From Polaromonas glacialis (GTDB lineage: Bacteria > Pseudomonadota > Gammaproteobacteria > Burkholderiales > Burkholderiaceae_C): 64,000 bases of DNA. Location of the stretch: the NCBI RefSeq assembly GCF_000709345.1, contig NZ_KL448323.1, positions 2,486,346 through 2,550,345 on the forward strand, in the 5' to 3' direction. Under the pieces are notes generated by a model, which was given only the letters and a program-made list of their open reading frames with translations, did no database searches and had not been told where the DNA came from. Position 1 is the stretch's first letter; the number at the start of each line of letters is the position of its first letter. Below, piece by piece: positions 51,995 through 60,406 of this stretch. A program made the translations under genes and the position numbers.

Positions 51995-54225
51995 AGGGGC
52001 GCCTGCAGCAGTTTTGTCTTCAACATCTCGAATTCCTTGTCGCCATCCATGGTTTTGCGGTTGGTGGACAAGGCCATGGTGGCTTGGGCTTTTCCGGCAG
52101 ATTCTGACACCGAATGCATGGCCTCGGTGCCGCCTGCGGATTCGGCATTGCCGGGTGCAGGGGCAGCCGCAAGCGGTGCCAGCCAGACCCATATCCGGCG
52201 CTCGCGGATGTAAAGCATGGCAAAGATACCGAGGATCAGGAAGGCGCAGCCCAGGTAGACGATGGTCTTGCCGGGCGCCCGCGCCACCTGGAAAACGCTG
52301 GCCTGGACCTGCTTGAAATCCTTGAGTTCAAACGCCATCGGCGCCGGGTAATGCGGCGCGTCCGACAGGCTCAGCACCATCTGCGACATGAAGGCCTGCG
52401 TTTTCTCGTCCTGCGCCAAGGGCTTGAGACCGGCCTGCTCGCGCGTCATCGAGGTCAGCTCGAACAGCACGCCGTTGAGGATGCGAACCAGCACTTCCCC
52501 GGCGCGCTCACGCTCGGCCTGGGGCACGTTGGCTTCCATGAAATCCGAAATGGCCTGCAATCCGGCGACCGGTTTCACCTTGCCGGCAGATGCGCCGGCA
52601 GCAGGAACCGAAGCCGCCTCTGATCCGGCAAACAGGGCCAGCGCACGCGAGGCCGATTCGTTGAGCTGCTGCGCCAGTTCCGGACGATCCGTGCCTACAG
52701 CCAGACGGGTGTAGCGCCTGACCGCCTCGTCGCGCTGCGCCGGAGCGGCCAGCGCGGCACGCAGGCGCACGAAGGTCGCCGTGCTGCTTTCAGGATCGGC
52801 CGGGATGCGCAGGTACTGGAAGGCATCGACCGTGTTCTCGCGCACGCCCATCAGGAACATGGCCGGGGTGTCGGGGTTGTCATCCATCTTGACCGGTAGC
52901 ATGTAATTCTGGAACTCGCGCGCCTGGCCGGCGGCATCGCGCAGCTTGTAGCTGACGCTGGGGCCGACATTGCGCAATTTCTTCTGCGTGACGGTCTTGT
53001 TGGCCGCACCCAGCCGCGTTTCAATCGCCTTGTGCAGGTCCACCTTGCGCACGTCGGCGCCCGGGCTTGAAGAAGTGCCCGAAACGCCGGCGAAATTCTC
53101 GACATTGATGACGCGCAGCGCGGTGTATTCCAGCGTGAGCTGCTCGGCGCCTGCCCCCTGGCCGTTGGTCAAGGCGCTGGTGCCGCCAATGGTTCCCTGA
53201 ATCTCGAAAGGATTGCTGGCGGCGGACATCGGAATCGCCTTGAGCGTGACGCTGGAGCCGCCGTCGTCAAAGCTGGACTGGTAGATCTCGATGCCCTTGT
53301 AGCTGGCCGGATGGTTGACCTCGACCAGCGCCGTCGTTTTCTCGCCCGTGGCCTTGTCGTGGATGACGATGTCGCTGGCAAACAACTTGGGCATGCCGGT
53401 GGAGTAGTACTCGACGCTGAATTTCTTCAGTTCTATGGCAAAAGGCAGCTCCTGCAGCAGGATGCCGCCGGGCTGGTTCAGGATCGCGGTGCTCGACTGC
53501 GTGCCCTCGGCCACCAGCAGGTTGGCCCGAAAAGTGGGGTTGCGCTCGCTCAGGCGGTGCTCGGCCGGCACGTCGGCGATCAGCCCGCCGCCGGTGAAGG
53601 TGGACTTGTCGCCCAGCAGCATCTGCGCCCGCACCATCATGTCACCGTCGAGCAGGCCGCCGATGCAGATCAGCACAATGGCGCTGTGCGCGGCGATGTA
53701 GCCCAGCTTGTTGGCCGAGCCGGTCTTGGCGGCGACCATCCAGCCGGCGCTTCGCTGCTGCAGCTTGACCTTCCAGCCGCTTTGCACCAGCGTCTGGCCG
53801 ATGCGCCGCGCGGCCGCTTCGGGCGACTCGGCCAGCGCGGCCTGCGCGCGGTGGCCAAAGGCCTTGAGGCTTTGCTCGCGAACGTCTTCCTTGAGCTGGC
53901 TGTAGTCGGCCAGTATCTTGGGCGTGTTGCGGGCAATGCACAGCGAGGTGGAAATCACCAGGAACGCCAGGATCAGCAGGAACCACCAGGCGCTGTAGAC
54001 CGTGTTGAGGCTCGCCAGGCTGAACACCTGCGCCCAGAACGGTCCGAACTGGTTGACGTAGTTGCCGAGCGGCTCCTGCTGCTTGAGGACCGTGCCGATC
54101 ACCGAGGCGATGCAGATGACCGTCAACAGCGAAATCGAAAAACGCATCGACGACAGCAACTCCACTGACGCGCGCAGGGTGCGCGAGCCCCAGTTGACCT
54201 TCATGCCTTCGGTGGAAACTGTCAT
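51991..54225 (-). CDS. resB: Cytochrome c biogenesis protein ResB (System II)
   Basis: Codes for 744 residues. Three N-terminal membrane helices (about 25-45, 75-97, 170-190), a large periplasmic domain (about 200-650) and a final helix (about 665-685) match ResB/Ccs1. SSMRFSISLLTVICIASVIGT is the typical first helix. Its C-terminal tail of about 60 residues is cytoplasmic. It pairs with CcsB as the cytochrome c synthetase. Only about 50 bases separate its start from the terminator of the cytochrome c4 gene. Confidence 0.93.
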   Translation of the reverse strand: MTVSTEGMKVNWGSRTLRASVELLSSMRFSISLLTVICIASVIGTVLKQQEPLGNYVNQFGPFWAQVFSLASLNTVYSAWWFLLILAFLVISTSLCIARNTPKILADYSQLKEDVREQSLKAFGHRAQAALAESPEAAARRIGQTLVQSGWKVKLQQRSAGWMVAAKTGSANKLGYIAAHSAIVLICIGGLLDGDMMVRAQMLLGDKSTFTGGGLIADVPAEHRLSERNPTFRANLLVAEGTQSSTAILNQPGGILLQELPFAIELKKFSVEYYSTGMPKLFASDIVIHDKATGEKTTALVEVNHPASYKGIEIYQSSFDDGGSSVTLKAIPMSAASNPFEIQGTIGGTSALTNGQGAGAEQLTLEYTALRVINVENFAGVSGTSSSPGADVRKVDLHKAIETRLGAANKTVTQKKLRNVGPSVSYKLRDAAGQAREFQNYMLPVKMDDNPDTPAMFLMGVRENTVDAFQYLRIPADPESSTATFVRLRAALAAPAQRDEAVRRYTRLAVGTDRPELAQQLNESASRALALFAGSEAASVPAAGASAGKVKPVAGLQAISDFMEANVPQAERERAGEVLVRILNGVLFELTSMTREQAGLKPLAQDEKTQAFMSQMVLSLSDAPHYPAPMAFELKDFKQVQASVFQVARAPGKTIVYLGCAFLILGIFAMLYIRERRIWVWLAPLAAAPAPGNAESAGGTEAMHSVSESAGKAQATMALSTNRKTMDGDKEFEMLKTKLLQAPL

Positions 54226-54275
54226 ACGTGAAATTCAGAGCCCAAAGGCTTGGTGTGTGGAAGGGAATAGACGGT

Positions 54276-54318
54276 AAAAAAAACAAAAAGGCGGACTTTC
54301 CTCGGAAAGACTCGCCTT
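54276..54318 (-). terminator. Intrinsic terminator after the cytochrome c4 gene
   Basis: Minus strand: AAGGCG (54318-54313) pairs with CGCCTT (54293-54288), with an inner stem CTTTCC/GGAAAG, followed by TTTGTTTTTTTT. Confidence 0.85.
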
Positions 54319-54430
54319 GTTGTGATTGATGATTACGGCTTCAGTTCAATGCCAGCCAAGGATTTCTGCAGGACAGTGGCAAAAAATAAAAGCCTGCCTC
54401 GAACCATGGCAAACCCCCAGGGTCAAAGGC

Positions 54431-55117
54431 TTAGCGCAATCCGGCAATGTAGTCGGCAACCGCGCGGATTTCCTTGTCATTGAGCTTGGCGGCCACCTGG
54501 GTCATCTGGAGGCTGTTGGAACGAGTGCCATCACGGAAATAGGTCAGTTGCGCGGCGGTGTATTCAGAATGCTGGCCGCTCAGGCGCGGGTATTGCGATG
54601 GAATGCCGCGGCCCGTCGGGCTGTGGCAGCCGGCGCAGGCAGGGATTTGACGGTCGGAAATACCACCGCGATAGATGCGCTCGCCCAGCGTGACCAGCTC
54701 TTTTTCCTTGGAAAAACCGGGCTTGGCCTGCTTGCTGGTGGCCCAGTAAGCGACGTTTTTCATGTCGGCATCGGACAGCGTGGCGGCAAAGCCCTGCATG
54801 ATGGCATTTTTACGCTTGCCGGCCTTGTATTCCTGCAACTGCTTGACCAGGTATTCGGGATGCTGCTGCGACAGCTTGGGGTAAGCCGGTGTTCCGGAAT
54901 TACCGTCGGCGCCATGGCAGGCAGCGCAGACGGCGGTGAAGCTGGCTTCTCCCTTGACCAGGTCAGGCTTGGCGGCCATGGCCGGCGCCGCTGCGGCGAC
55001 CGCCGGCGCTGCATGCGCCTGGCCAGCATCCGCAGGTGCGGCTTCGCCCGCAGCAAATGAAGACATGGCGGGCAAGGCCAGCAAGGCGGCCAGTAGGGAA
55101 GTAGCGAACAGCTTCAT
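54431..55117 (-). CDS. Dihaem cytochrome c4
   Basis: Codes for 228 residues from the ATG at 55117. A signal peptide ends about SSFAAGE, an Ala/Pro-rich linker follows, then two class I cytochrome c domains with CAACH (about residue 70) and CAGCH (about residue 160). The Met ligands lie in KNAIMQGFAA and SNSLQMTQVA. Cytochromes c4 donate electrons to terminal oxidases. It precedes resB-ccsB on the same strand and diverges from engB. Confidence 0.93.
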   Translation of the reverse strand: MKLFATSLLAALLALPAMSSFAAGEAAPADAGQAHAAPAVAAAAPAMAAKPDLVKGEASFTAVCAACHGADGNSGTPAYPKLSQQHPEYLVKQLQEYKAGKRKNAIMQGFAATLSDADMKNVAYWATSKQAKPGFSKEKELVTLGERIYRGGISDRQIPACAGCHSPTGRGIPSQYPRLSGQHSEYTAAQLTYFRDGTRSNSLQMTQVAAKLNDKEIRAVADYIAGLR

Positions 55118-55318
55118 ATCGGGACTTTTAATTGGTTGGCGCACAGAACTTGGGCAGAGCAGGATTTTACAATGGCTTCACGCCAGGTTCTATTATCGGG
55201 ATTTGGAAAACGGCTATTGCCTGCCTTGCGAGCCAGCGCCTGCTGCTCTGCACTTTTATTTTTCCCGGCCTGCCTTGCAACGGCAGCGCAGCCAACGACT
55301 TTCAGGGATCGCCCCATC

Positions 55319-56080
55319 ATGACTTCTTCAGCCTCATTGCCTCCTGCAGACGCCGCCAAGCCCGATCCCAAGATCGCCATGGGCTGGCTGCACACCGCCA
55401 AATTTTTAACGACCGCGCCCGAACTCAAGCACCTGCCGCGCATCGAGGTGCCCGAAATCGCCTTCGTGGGCCGCTCCAACGCCGGCAAATCGACCTGCAT
55501 CAACACCCTGACGCAGCAGCACCGGCTGGCGTTTGCCTCGAAGACACCGGGGCGCACGCAAAGCATCAACCTGTTTTCGCTGGGCAAGCAGGGCGTGACC
55601 GACGCGGTGCTGGCCGACCTGCCGGGCTACGGCTATGCCGCCGTTCCCAAGGAAGCCAAATACCGCTGGCAGCAGGTGATGGGCAATTACCTGCAGACAC
55701 GCGACAACCTCCAGGCCATCGTGCTGCTGTGCGACCCGCGCCTGGGCCTGACGGAACTCGACGAAGTGCTGCTCGACGTGATCCGGCCGCGCGTCGAGGA
55801 AGGGTTGAAGTTCCTGGTGCTGCTGACCAAGTCCGACAAGCTCAACAAGACCGATGCCGCCAAGGCGCTGCAGATCGTCAAGCTGCAGGCGGGCGGCGGC
55901 GACGTGAAGCTGTTTTCATCGCTGAAACGCCAGGGCGTCGAGGAAGTGGCCCAGCATCTGTGGGACTGGGCGCATCCGAAGGAAAAGCCGGTCAAGGCGC
56001 CCAAGCCAGCGCCAGCGTCGCAAGACGGCCGGGAATCAGACCCGGAAGCGTCCATACCGCCAGCGGCTGATCAGGCCTGA
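55319..56080 (+). CDS. engB: Ribosome biogenesis GTP-binding protein EngB (YihA/YsxC)
   Basis: Codes for 253 residues from the ATG at 55319. G1 is GRSNAGKST, G3 DLPGYGYA and G4 TKSDKL. A C-terminal tail of about 35 residues rich in Pro, Lys and Asp extends the usual length of about 200. The GTPase aids 50S subunit assembly. The divergent position to cytochrome c4 is common in proteobacteria. Confidence 0.94.
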   Translation: MTSSASLPPADAAKPDPKIAMGWLHTAKFLTTAPELKHLPRIEVPEIAFVGRSNAGKSTCINTLTQQHRLAFASKTPGRTQSINLFSLGKQGVTDAVLADLPGYGYAAVPKEAKYRWQQVMGNYLQTRDNLQAIVLLCDPRLGLTELDEVLLDVIRPRVEEGLKFLVLLTKSDKLNKTDAAKALQIVKLQAGGGDVKLFSSLKRQGVEEVAQHLWDWAHPKEKPVKAPKPAPASQDGRESDPEASIPPAADQA

Positions 56081-56116
56081 TCGCCCGGGAAGTCAGCCGG
56101 AACGGCCAGCGACTTC

Positions 56117-56183
56117 AATTTTAAGAAAATAATAGCTTTCTCGCTTATCCAGCATGCGCAAGCAGCTATTAATAAGGTAGCAA
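56117..56183 (+). repeat. R1 interspersed repeat upstream of the hydrolase gene
   Basis: TTTTAAGAAAATAATAGC, TTTCTCGCTTATCCAGCATG, CGCAAGCAGCTATTAATAAG, GTAGCAA. The copy ends two bases before the ATG of the next gene, so its right end supplies the ribosome-binding region. Confidence 0.72.
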
Positions 56184-56185
56184 TC

Positions 56186-57097
56186 ATGATTCAAACCGGT
56201 TTGTGCGCCCTGCCCCACGGCATCACCCTTTCATGCCGTTTCGCAGGCGCCAGGGGCCGGCCGGTGCTGATGTTCCTGCACGGGTTTCCGGAAGCGGCCT
56301 TTGTCTGGGACGGCTTCCTGGCGCATTTCGCGCGCCCCGAAAACGGCGGCTTTCGCTGCATCGCCCCCAACCTGCGCGGCTATGAGCAGTCCAGCGCACC
56401 CGCCGACGTGGCCGACTACCGGCCGCGCCACCTGATGCAGGACATTGCCGCGCTGATCGAACACGAAGGCGGCCCGCTGGCGTGTTTAATTGCGCACGAC
56501 TGGGGCGGCGCCGTGGCCTGGAACCTGGCTGCCAGCGCGCCGGGCTGCATGGAAAAGCTCGCCATCATCAATTCGCCGCATCCCGGCACCTTTTTGCGCG
56601 AGCTGCAGCATTCGCCGGCGCAGCAGTCCGCCAGCGCCTACATGAACTTCCTGATCCGCCCGGATGCCGAAGCGCTGCTGGCCGAGGACGACTTTCGCCG
56701 CCTGTGGGAATTTTTCAGCAGCATGGGCGCGGTCGATGGCCCGCACGCCTGGCTGACCGACGCTGTCAAGGCGCAATACCGCGAGGTCTGGCGCGCCGGG
56801 CTGAGCGGGCCGCTCAACTACTACCGCGCTTCCCCGCTGCGCCCGCCCCGACCCGGCCCGCCGCACCACGATCCGGCGGCGGCCGCCGTGATGATTGCGC
56901 CCGAGAAGCTGAAAGTCAATGTGCCGACACTGGTCGTCTGGGCCATGGACGACACCGCCCTGCCCCCGGCCCTGCTCGACGGACTCGAAGACTTCGTGCC
57001 GCGAATGCGGCTGCACCGTGTCGAGGGCGCCACCCACTGGATCGTGCATGAGCAGCCCGAGCGGGTCATCGGCTACCTGCAGGAATTTCTTCGCTGA
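56186..57097 (+). CDS. Alpha/beta hydrolase, epoxide-hydrolase-like
   Basis: Codes for 303 residues. The oxyanion-hole motif FLHGFPEAAFVWD and the nucleophile elbow AHDWGGAVAW with Asp as nucleophile point to the epoxide hydrolase/haloacetate dehalogenase group. The acid is likely in VWAMDDTALP and the catalytic His in VEGATHWIVHEQP. The substrate is unknown. The start codon follows directly on an R1 repeat. Confidence 0.85.
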   Translation: MIQTGLCALPHGITLSCRFAGARGRPVLMFLHGFPEAAFVWDGFLAHFARPENGGFRCIAPNLRGYEQSSAPADVADYRPRHLMQDIAALIEHEGGPLACLIAHDWGGAVAWNLAASAPGCMEKLAIINSPHPGTFLRELQHSPAQQSASAYMNFLIRPDAEALLAEDDFRRLWEFFSSMGAVDGPHAWLTDAVKAQYREVWRAGLSGPLNYYRASPLRPPRPGPPHHDPAAAAVMIAPEKLKVNVPTLVVWAMDDTALPPALLDGLEDFVPRMRLHRVEGATHWIVHEQPERVIGYLQEFLR

Positions 57098-57113
57098 ACC
57101 ATGGATTGCATGC

Positions 57114-57178
57114 AAATTGCTATTAAAAAAATAGCAATAGATACAGGACTGTAAAGCGAAAAAGCACTAAAAGGCTTG
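57114..57178 (-). repeat. R1 interspersed repeat after the hydrolase gene
   Basis: TTGCTATT-A6-TAGCAA, then ACAGGACTGTAAAGCGAAAA, AGCACTAAAAGGCTTGAAAA. A diverged copy between two converging genes. Confidence 0.65.
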
Positions 57179-57208
57179 AAAAACTAGCCGCGATGGCCCG
57201 ATGTTCGC

Positions 57209-58072
57209 TCAGTAAAGCGAAGGCTCGCCTTCAGGCCGTGTCTTGAAGCGTTTATGCACCCAGTAATACTGCGCCGGCATGGTGGCGATGTAATCCTGCA
57301 GCCGCGCATTCATCAGCGCGGTGTCGGCCACCGGGTCGCCGCTGGGGAAATCGTTCCAGGCCGGCAGTACCTGAACCTCGTAGCCAGTGGCCGTCAGGCG
57401 TGGCAGCAATGGCACGACCTTGGCCCGTCCCAGGCGGGCAAAGCGCGACAGCGACGGGACGGTGGCGGTCGTGACGCCGTAAAACGGCACGAACACCGAC
57501 TCGTCCGGGCCGAAATCCATGTCAGGCAGCAAATACAGCGGCTGGCCTTCGCGCAGCGCAGCGACGATGGGCTTGACGCCCTCGATACGGCCGAACAGCC
57601 GCAAATGGCCAAAGCGCTGGCGGCCCTGCAAGATCCACTGGTCAACCAACTTGTTCGACTGGTCGGTGTAGATAGTCGTAGAGGGCCGGGGCATGCTTAG
57701 CGCCGTTGCCGCCCAAGCCGCATCCAGGCCGATGAAATGCGGCAGAAAAATCACCGTTGGGTCGGTGCCCGCCAGCTCCTCGATGACGCCGGTCAGGCGG
57801 ACACGCCGCCGCACGCATGCTTCAGGCGCATGCCACAGCCAGGCGCGGTCCAGCCAGGCCTGCGAGAAACAGACAAAGGTCTCGATGGCCAGCTTGCGCC
57901 GCTCAGCCATTGAAAGCGCCGGAAAGCACACCGAAAAATTCGCATGCACGACCCGCCGGCGAGCGCCGATCAAGCCATACAGCACCCAGCCCAGCACCGT
58001 TCCCAGGGCGCGCACGGCCGGCAGCGGCAGCCAGGCCAGCGCTTTCATGAAGGCAATGCCGGCCCGCGTCAT
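57209..58072 (-). CDS. Lipid A biosynthesis acyltransferase, LpxL family (second of two)
   Basis: Codes for 287 residues from the ATG at 58072. A TTG at 58105 that overlaps the preceding stop as TTGA is an alternative start and would add 11 residues. An N-terminal membrane segment is followed by the acyltransferase motif HX4D in LPHFIGLDAAWA and by the substrate region YLLPDMDFGPDESVFVPFYG. Such enzymes add secondary acyl chains to lipid A at the inner membrane. It is in tandem with a paralogue. Confidence 0.87.
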   Translation of the reverse strand: MTRAGIAFMKALAWLPLPAVRALGTVLGWVLYGLIGARRRVVHANFSVCFPALSMAERRKLAIETFVCFSQAWLDRAWLWHAPEACVRRRVRLTGVIEELAGTDPTVIFLPHFIGLDAAWAATALSMPRPSTTIYTDQSNKLVDQWILQGRQRFGHLRLFGRIEGVKPIVAALREGQPLYLLPDMDFGPDESVFVPFYGVTTATVPSLSRFARLGRAKVVPLLPRLTATGYEVQVLPAWNDFPSGDPVADTALMNARLQDYIATMPAQYYWVHKRFKTRPEGEPSLY

Positions 58073-58101
58073 CGCATGACCAAGCGAGGGACGGAAATTT
58101 T

Positions 58102-58959
58102 TCAAGCGGCTTCCTTGCGCGGCGTCTTGTAGCGCGCATAGCCCCACAGGTATTGGCCGGGCTGGCTGAGCACGATGGCCTCGATCGCCTGGTTGATGCG
58201 CGTGACCACCTGCAGCATGTCGGCTCTTTCGCCTTTTTCGCCCGCGTCCAGACCAGTCACGGCCGGCCAGATTTTCAGGAAATAGCCCCGGCCCCGGGGC
58301 AGGCGCTCGCAGCTGACCGGCAGCAGCGCCGCGCCGGTTTGCAGGGCCAGCCGGGCGGCCAGCGTCATGGTGTAGGCCGGCTTGCCGAAAAACGGCGCCC
58401 AGACGCCCCAGCCCTCGGGCGGCACCTGGTCGGTCAGCATGGCAACCGCCTGGTTGGCCTTCAGGGTCTTGTGCATCAGCCGGATGCCGCTCAGGCTGGC
58501 CGGCACCACGGTGAGGTTCTGGCGGTCGCGGGCAAAACTTTCAAGGCGGGCCAGCCAGGCCTTGCGGGCCGGCCGGTAAATCGCCGTGATCGGACCGTAC
58601 AGTTCGGCCAGCGCCTGCGGCCCCAGTTCGAAGCTGCCGCAGTGCGGTCCGAAAAAAATCACACCTCGGCCCTGCGCAAACGCCTGCTCGGCATTCGCCC
58701 GGCCTTCGACGCGGACATTGCCCAGGCAAGACTGCGAACGCGGCCGCATCCACAGCTTGGGCAACTCGCCGACAAATCGTCCGGCCTCGGCAATCGCCGG
58801 ACGCGCGGCAGCAAACGGCAGGCCGGCCTGCGCCACGTTGGCCCGGAACTGGACGCGGTAACGGGCACTGAGCAGCCAGACCATCCAGCCCAGCCCGGCG
58901 CCCAGGATGTGCAGCACCGACAAGGGCCAGCGCGAGAAAAAACGGAATAACCAGAGCAT
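58102..58959 (-). CDS. Lipid A biosynthesis acyltransferase, LpxL family (first of two)
   Basis: Codes for 285 residues. The motif is HX4E (FFGPHCGSFELGP), with MLTDQVPPEGWGVWAPFFG for the second conserved block. An N-terminal anchor (LFRFFSRWPLSVLHILGAGLGW) places it at the inner membrane. Together with the downstream paralogue it likely sets the two secondary acyl chains of lipid A. It diverges from metK with a 169-base gap that holds the metK promoter and riboswitch. Confidence 0.87.
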   Translation of the reverse strand: MLWLFRFFSRWPLSVLHILGAGLGWMVWLLSARYRVQFRANVAQAGLPFAAARPAIAEAGRFVGELPKLWMRPRSQSCLGNVRVEGRANAEQAFAQGRGVIFFGPHCGSFELGPQALAELYGPITAIYRPARKAWLARLESFARDRQNLTVVPASLSGIRLMHKTLKANQAVAMLTDQVPPEGWGVWAPFFGKPAYTMTLAARLALQTGAALLPVSCERLPRGRGYFLKIWPAVTGLDAGEKGERADMLQVVTRINQAIEAIVLSQPGQYLWGYARYKTPRKEAA

Positions 58960-59004
58960 GAAAAGGGTGCTAAAGGACTAATGAAGCCAAAAAAGGCAGC
59001 GTCT

Positions 59005-59010
59005 TATAAT
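59005..59010 (+). promoter_or_regulatory. -10 box of the metK promoter
   Basis: A perfect TATAAT at 59005-59010 would start transcription at about 59016, just before the first riboswitch stem. The -35 region about 17 bases upstream (TGAAGC) is weak. Confidence 0.6.
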
Positions 59011-59015
59011 TGCGA

Positions 59016-59078
59016 CTGTCGCCGAGTTACTGAACAACTTGCAGGGCGACGTTAAACCAAACTGCTAAAGCGTTCGCC
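59016..59078 (+). promoter_or_regulatory. SAM-II (SAM-alpha) riboswitch candidate upstream of metK
   Basis: P1 is GTCGCC (59018-59023) with GGCGAC (59045-59050). The loop ends in CTTGCA (59038-59043); GTTAAA (59051-59056) and GCTAAA (59064-59069) follow, all in the order conserved in SAM-II. TGAAC in the loop (59031-59035) can pair with GTTCG (59072-59076) to form the H-type pseudoknot. The leader precedes the SAM synthetase gene, a logical target for feedback by SAM. The ribosome-binding site lies about 38 bases after the pseudoknot. Confidence 0.75.
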
Positions 59079-59128
59079 AAAGCACTTCCTGCTGGCAACG
59101 CGCCAACAAAACTTATGGAGTGTACGCA

Positions 59129-60316
59129 ATGGCGAACGATTTTCTCTTTACTTCCGAATCCGTCTCCGAAGGCCATCCCGACAAGGTCGCCGACCAGATT
59201 TCAGATGCCATTCTGGACGCGGTTTTCAAACAAGACCCGCATGCCCGCGTCGCTGCCGAGACGCTGACCAACACCGGCCTGGTCGTGCTGGCCGGCGAAA
59301 TCACGGCGCGCCAGGACGTGAATGTGGACTACATCCAGGTCGCGCGCGACACGCTCAAGCGCATCGGCTACGACAACACCGAATACGGCATCGACTACAA
59401 AGGCTGCGCGGTCATGGTCTGCTACGACAAGCAGAGCAAGGACATTGCCCAGGGCGTTGACCACGCCAGCGACGACCACCTGAACATCGGCGCGGGCGAC
59501 CAGGGCCTGATGTTTGGCTACGCCTGCGACGAAACGCCCGAGCTGATGCCCGCGCCGATTTACTACGCACACCGCCTGGTCGAGCGCCAGTCGCAACTGC
59601 GCAAGGACGGCCGCCTGCCGTTTTTGCGGCCCGACGCCAAGAGCCAGGTGACGATGCGCTATGTCGATGGCAAGCCGCACAGCATCGACACCGTGGTGCT
59701 GTCCACCCAGCACAGCCCCGACCAGAGCGAGACGCCGCACAAGATGAAGGCCTCGTTCATCGAAGCCGTCATCGAGGAAATCATCAAGCCGGTGCTGCCC
59801 AAGGAATGGCTGCAGAACACCCGCTACCTGATCAACCCGACCGGCCGCTTTGTCATCGGCGGGCCGCAAGGCGACTGCGGCCTGACCGGGCGCAAGATCA
59901 TCGTTGACACCTACGGCGGCGCCTGCCCGCACGGCGGCGGCGCGTTCAGCGGCAAGGACCCGAGCAAGGTGGACCGCTCGGCGGCCTATGCGGCGCGCTA
60001 CGTGGCCAAGAACATCGTCGCCGCCGGCCTGGCCCGGCAGTGCCAGATCCAGGTGGCCTATGCGATTGGCGTGGCCAAGCCGATGAACGTGACGGTCTAT
60101 ACCGAAGGCACCGGCGTGATTCCGGACAGCCAGATCGCCGAGCTGATCAACGCGCATTTCGACCTGCGCCCGAACGGCATCATCCAGATGCTCGACCTGC
60201 TGCGGCCGATCTATGAAAAGACCGCCGCCTACGGCCACTTTGGCCGCGACGAGCCTGAATTCACCTGGGAACGCACCGACAAGGCAGCGCTCTTGCGCAG
60301 CGCGGCCGGACTGTAG
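59129..60316 (+). CDS. metK: S-adenosylmethionine synthetase
   Basis: Codes for 395 residues from the ATG at 59129, with ATGGAG eight bases before it; an in-frame GTG at 59120 overlaps that site and is rejected. Motifs include [33 protein letters not shown], and the phosphate-binding [19 protein letters not shown]. It makes SAM from methionine and ATP. It stands alone on the plus strand behind the riboswitch candidate. Confidence 0.97.
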   Translation: MANDFLFTSESVSEGHPDKVADQISDAILDAVFKQDPHARVAAETLTNTGLVVLAGEITARQDVNVDYIQVARDTLKRIGYDNTEYGIDYKGCAVMVCYDKQSKDIAQGVDHASDDHLNIGAGDQGLMFGYACDETPELMPAPIYYAHRLVERQSQLRKDGRLPFLRPDAKSQVTMRYVDGKPHSIDTVVLSTQHSPDQSETPHKMKASFIEAVIEEIIKPVLPKEWLQNTRYLINPTGRFVIGGPQGDCGLTGRKIIVDTYGGACPHGGGAFSGKDPSKVDRSAAYAARYVAKNIVAAGLARQCQIQVAYAIGVAKPMNVTVYTEGTGVIPDSQIAELINAHFDLRPNGIIQMLDLLRPIYEKTAAYGHFGRDEPEFTWERTDKAALLRSAAGL

Positions 60317-60398
60317 CGCGATTCCCTGCGGCCGGTACCTGTCGGGACTGGCCACAGGAAGGCAGCGGATCAGCTGCTTGCGATCCTCGGTGATCGTT

Positions 60399-60406
60399 CA
60401 AAAAGC
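60399..60406 (+). repeat. Target site duplication, left
   Basis: CAAAAAGC, identical to 61908-61915. Eight bases is the length usual for IS66-family elements. Confidence 0.9.

Noticed and set aside
59016..59078. SAH riboswitch or SAM-I as the metK leader
   Set aside because: The conserved order CTTGCA, GTTAAA, GCTAAA and the single-hairpin pseudoknot fit SAM-II; the multi-stem layout of SAM-I and the SAH consensus are absent.
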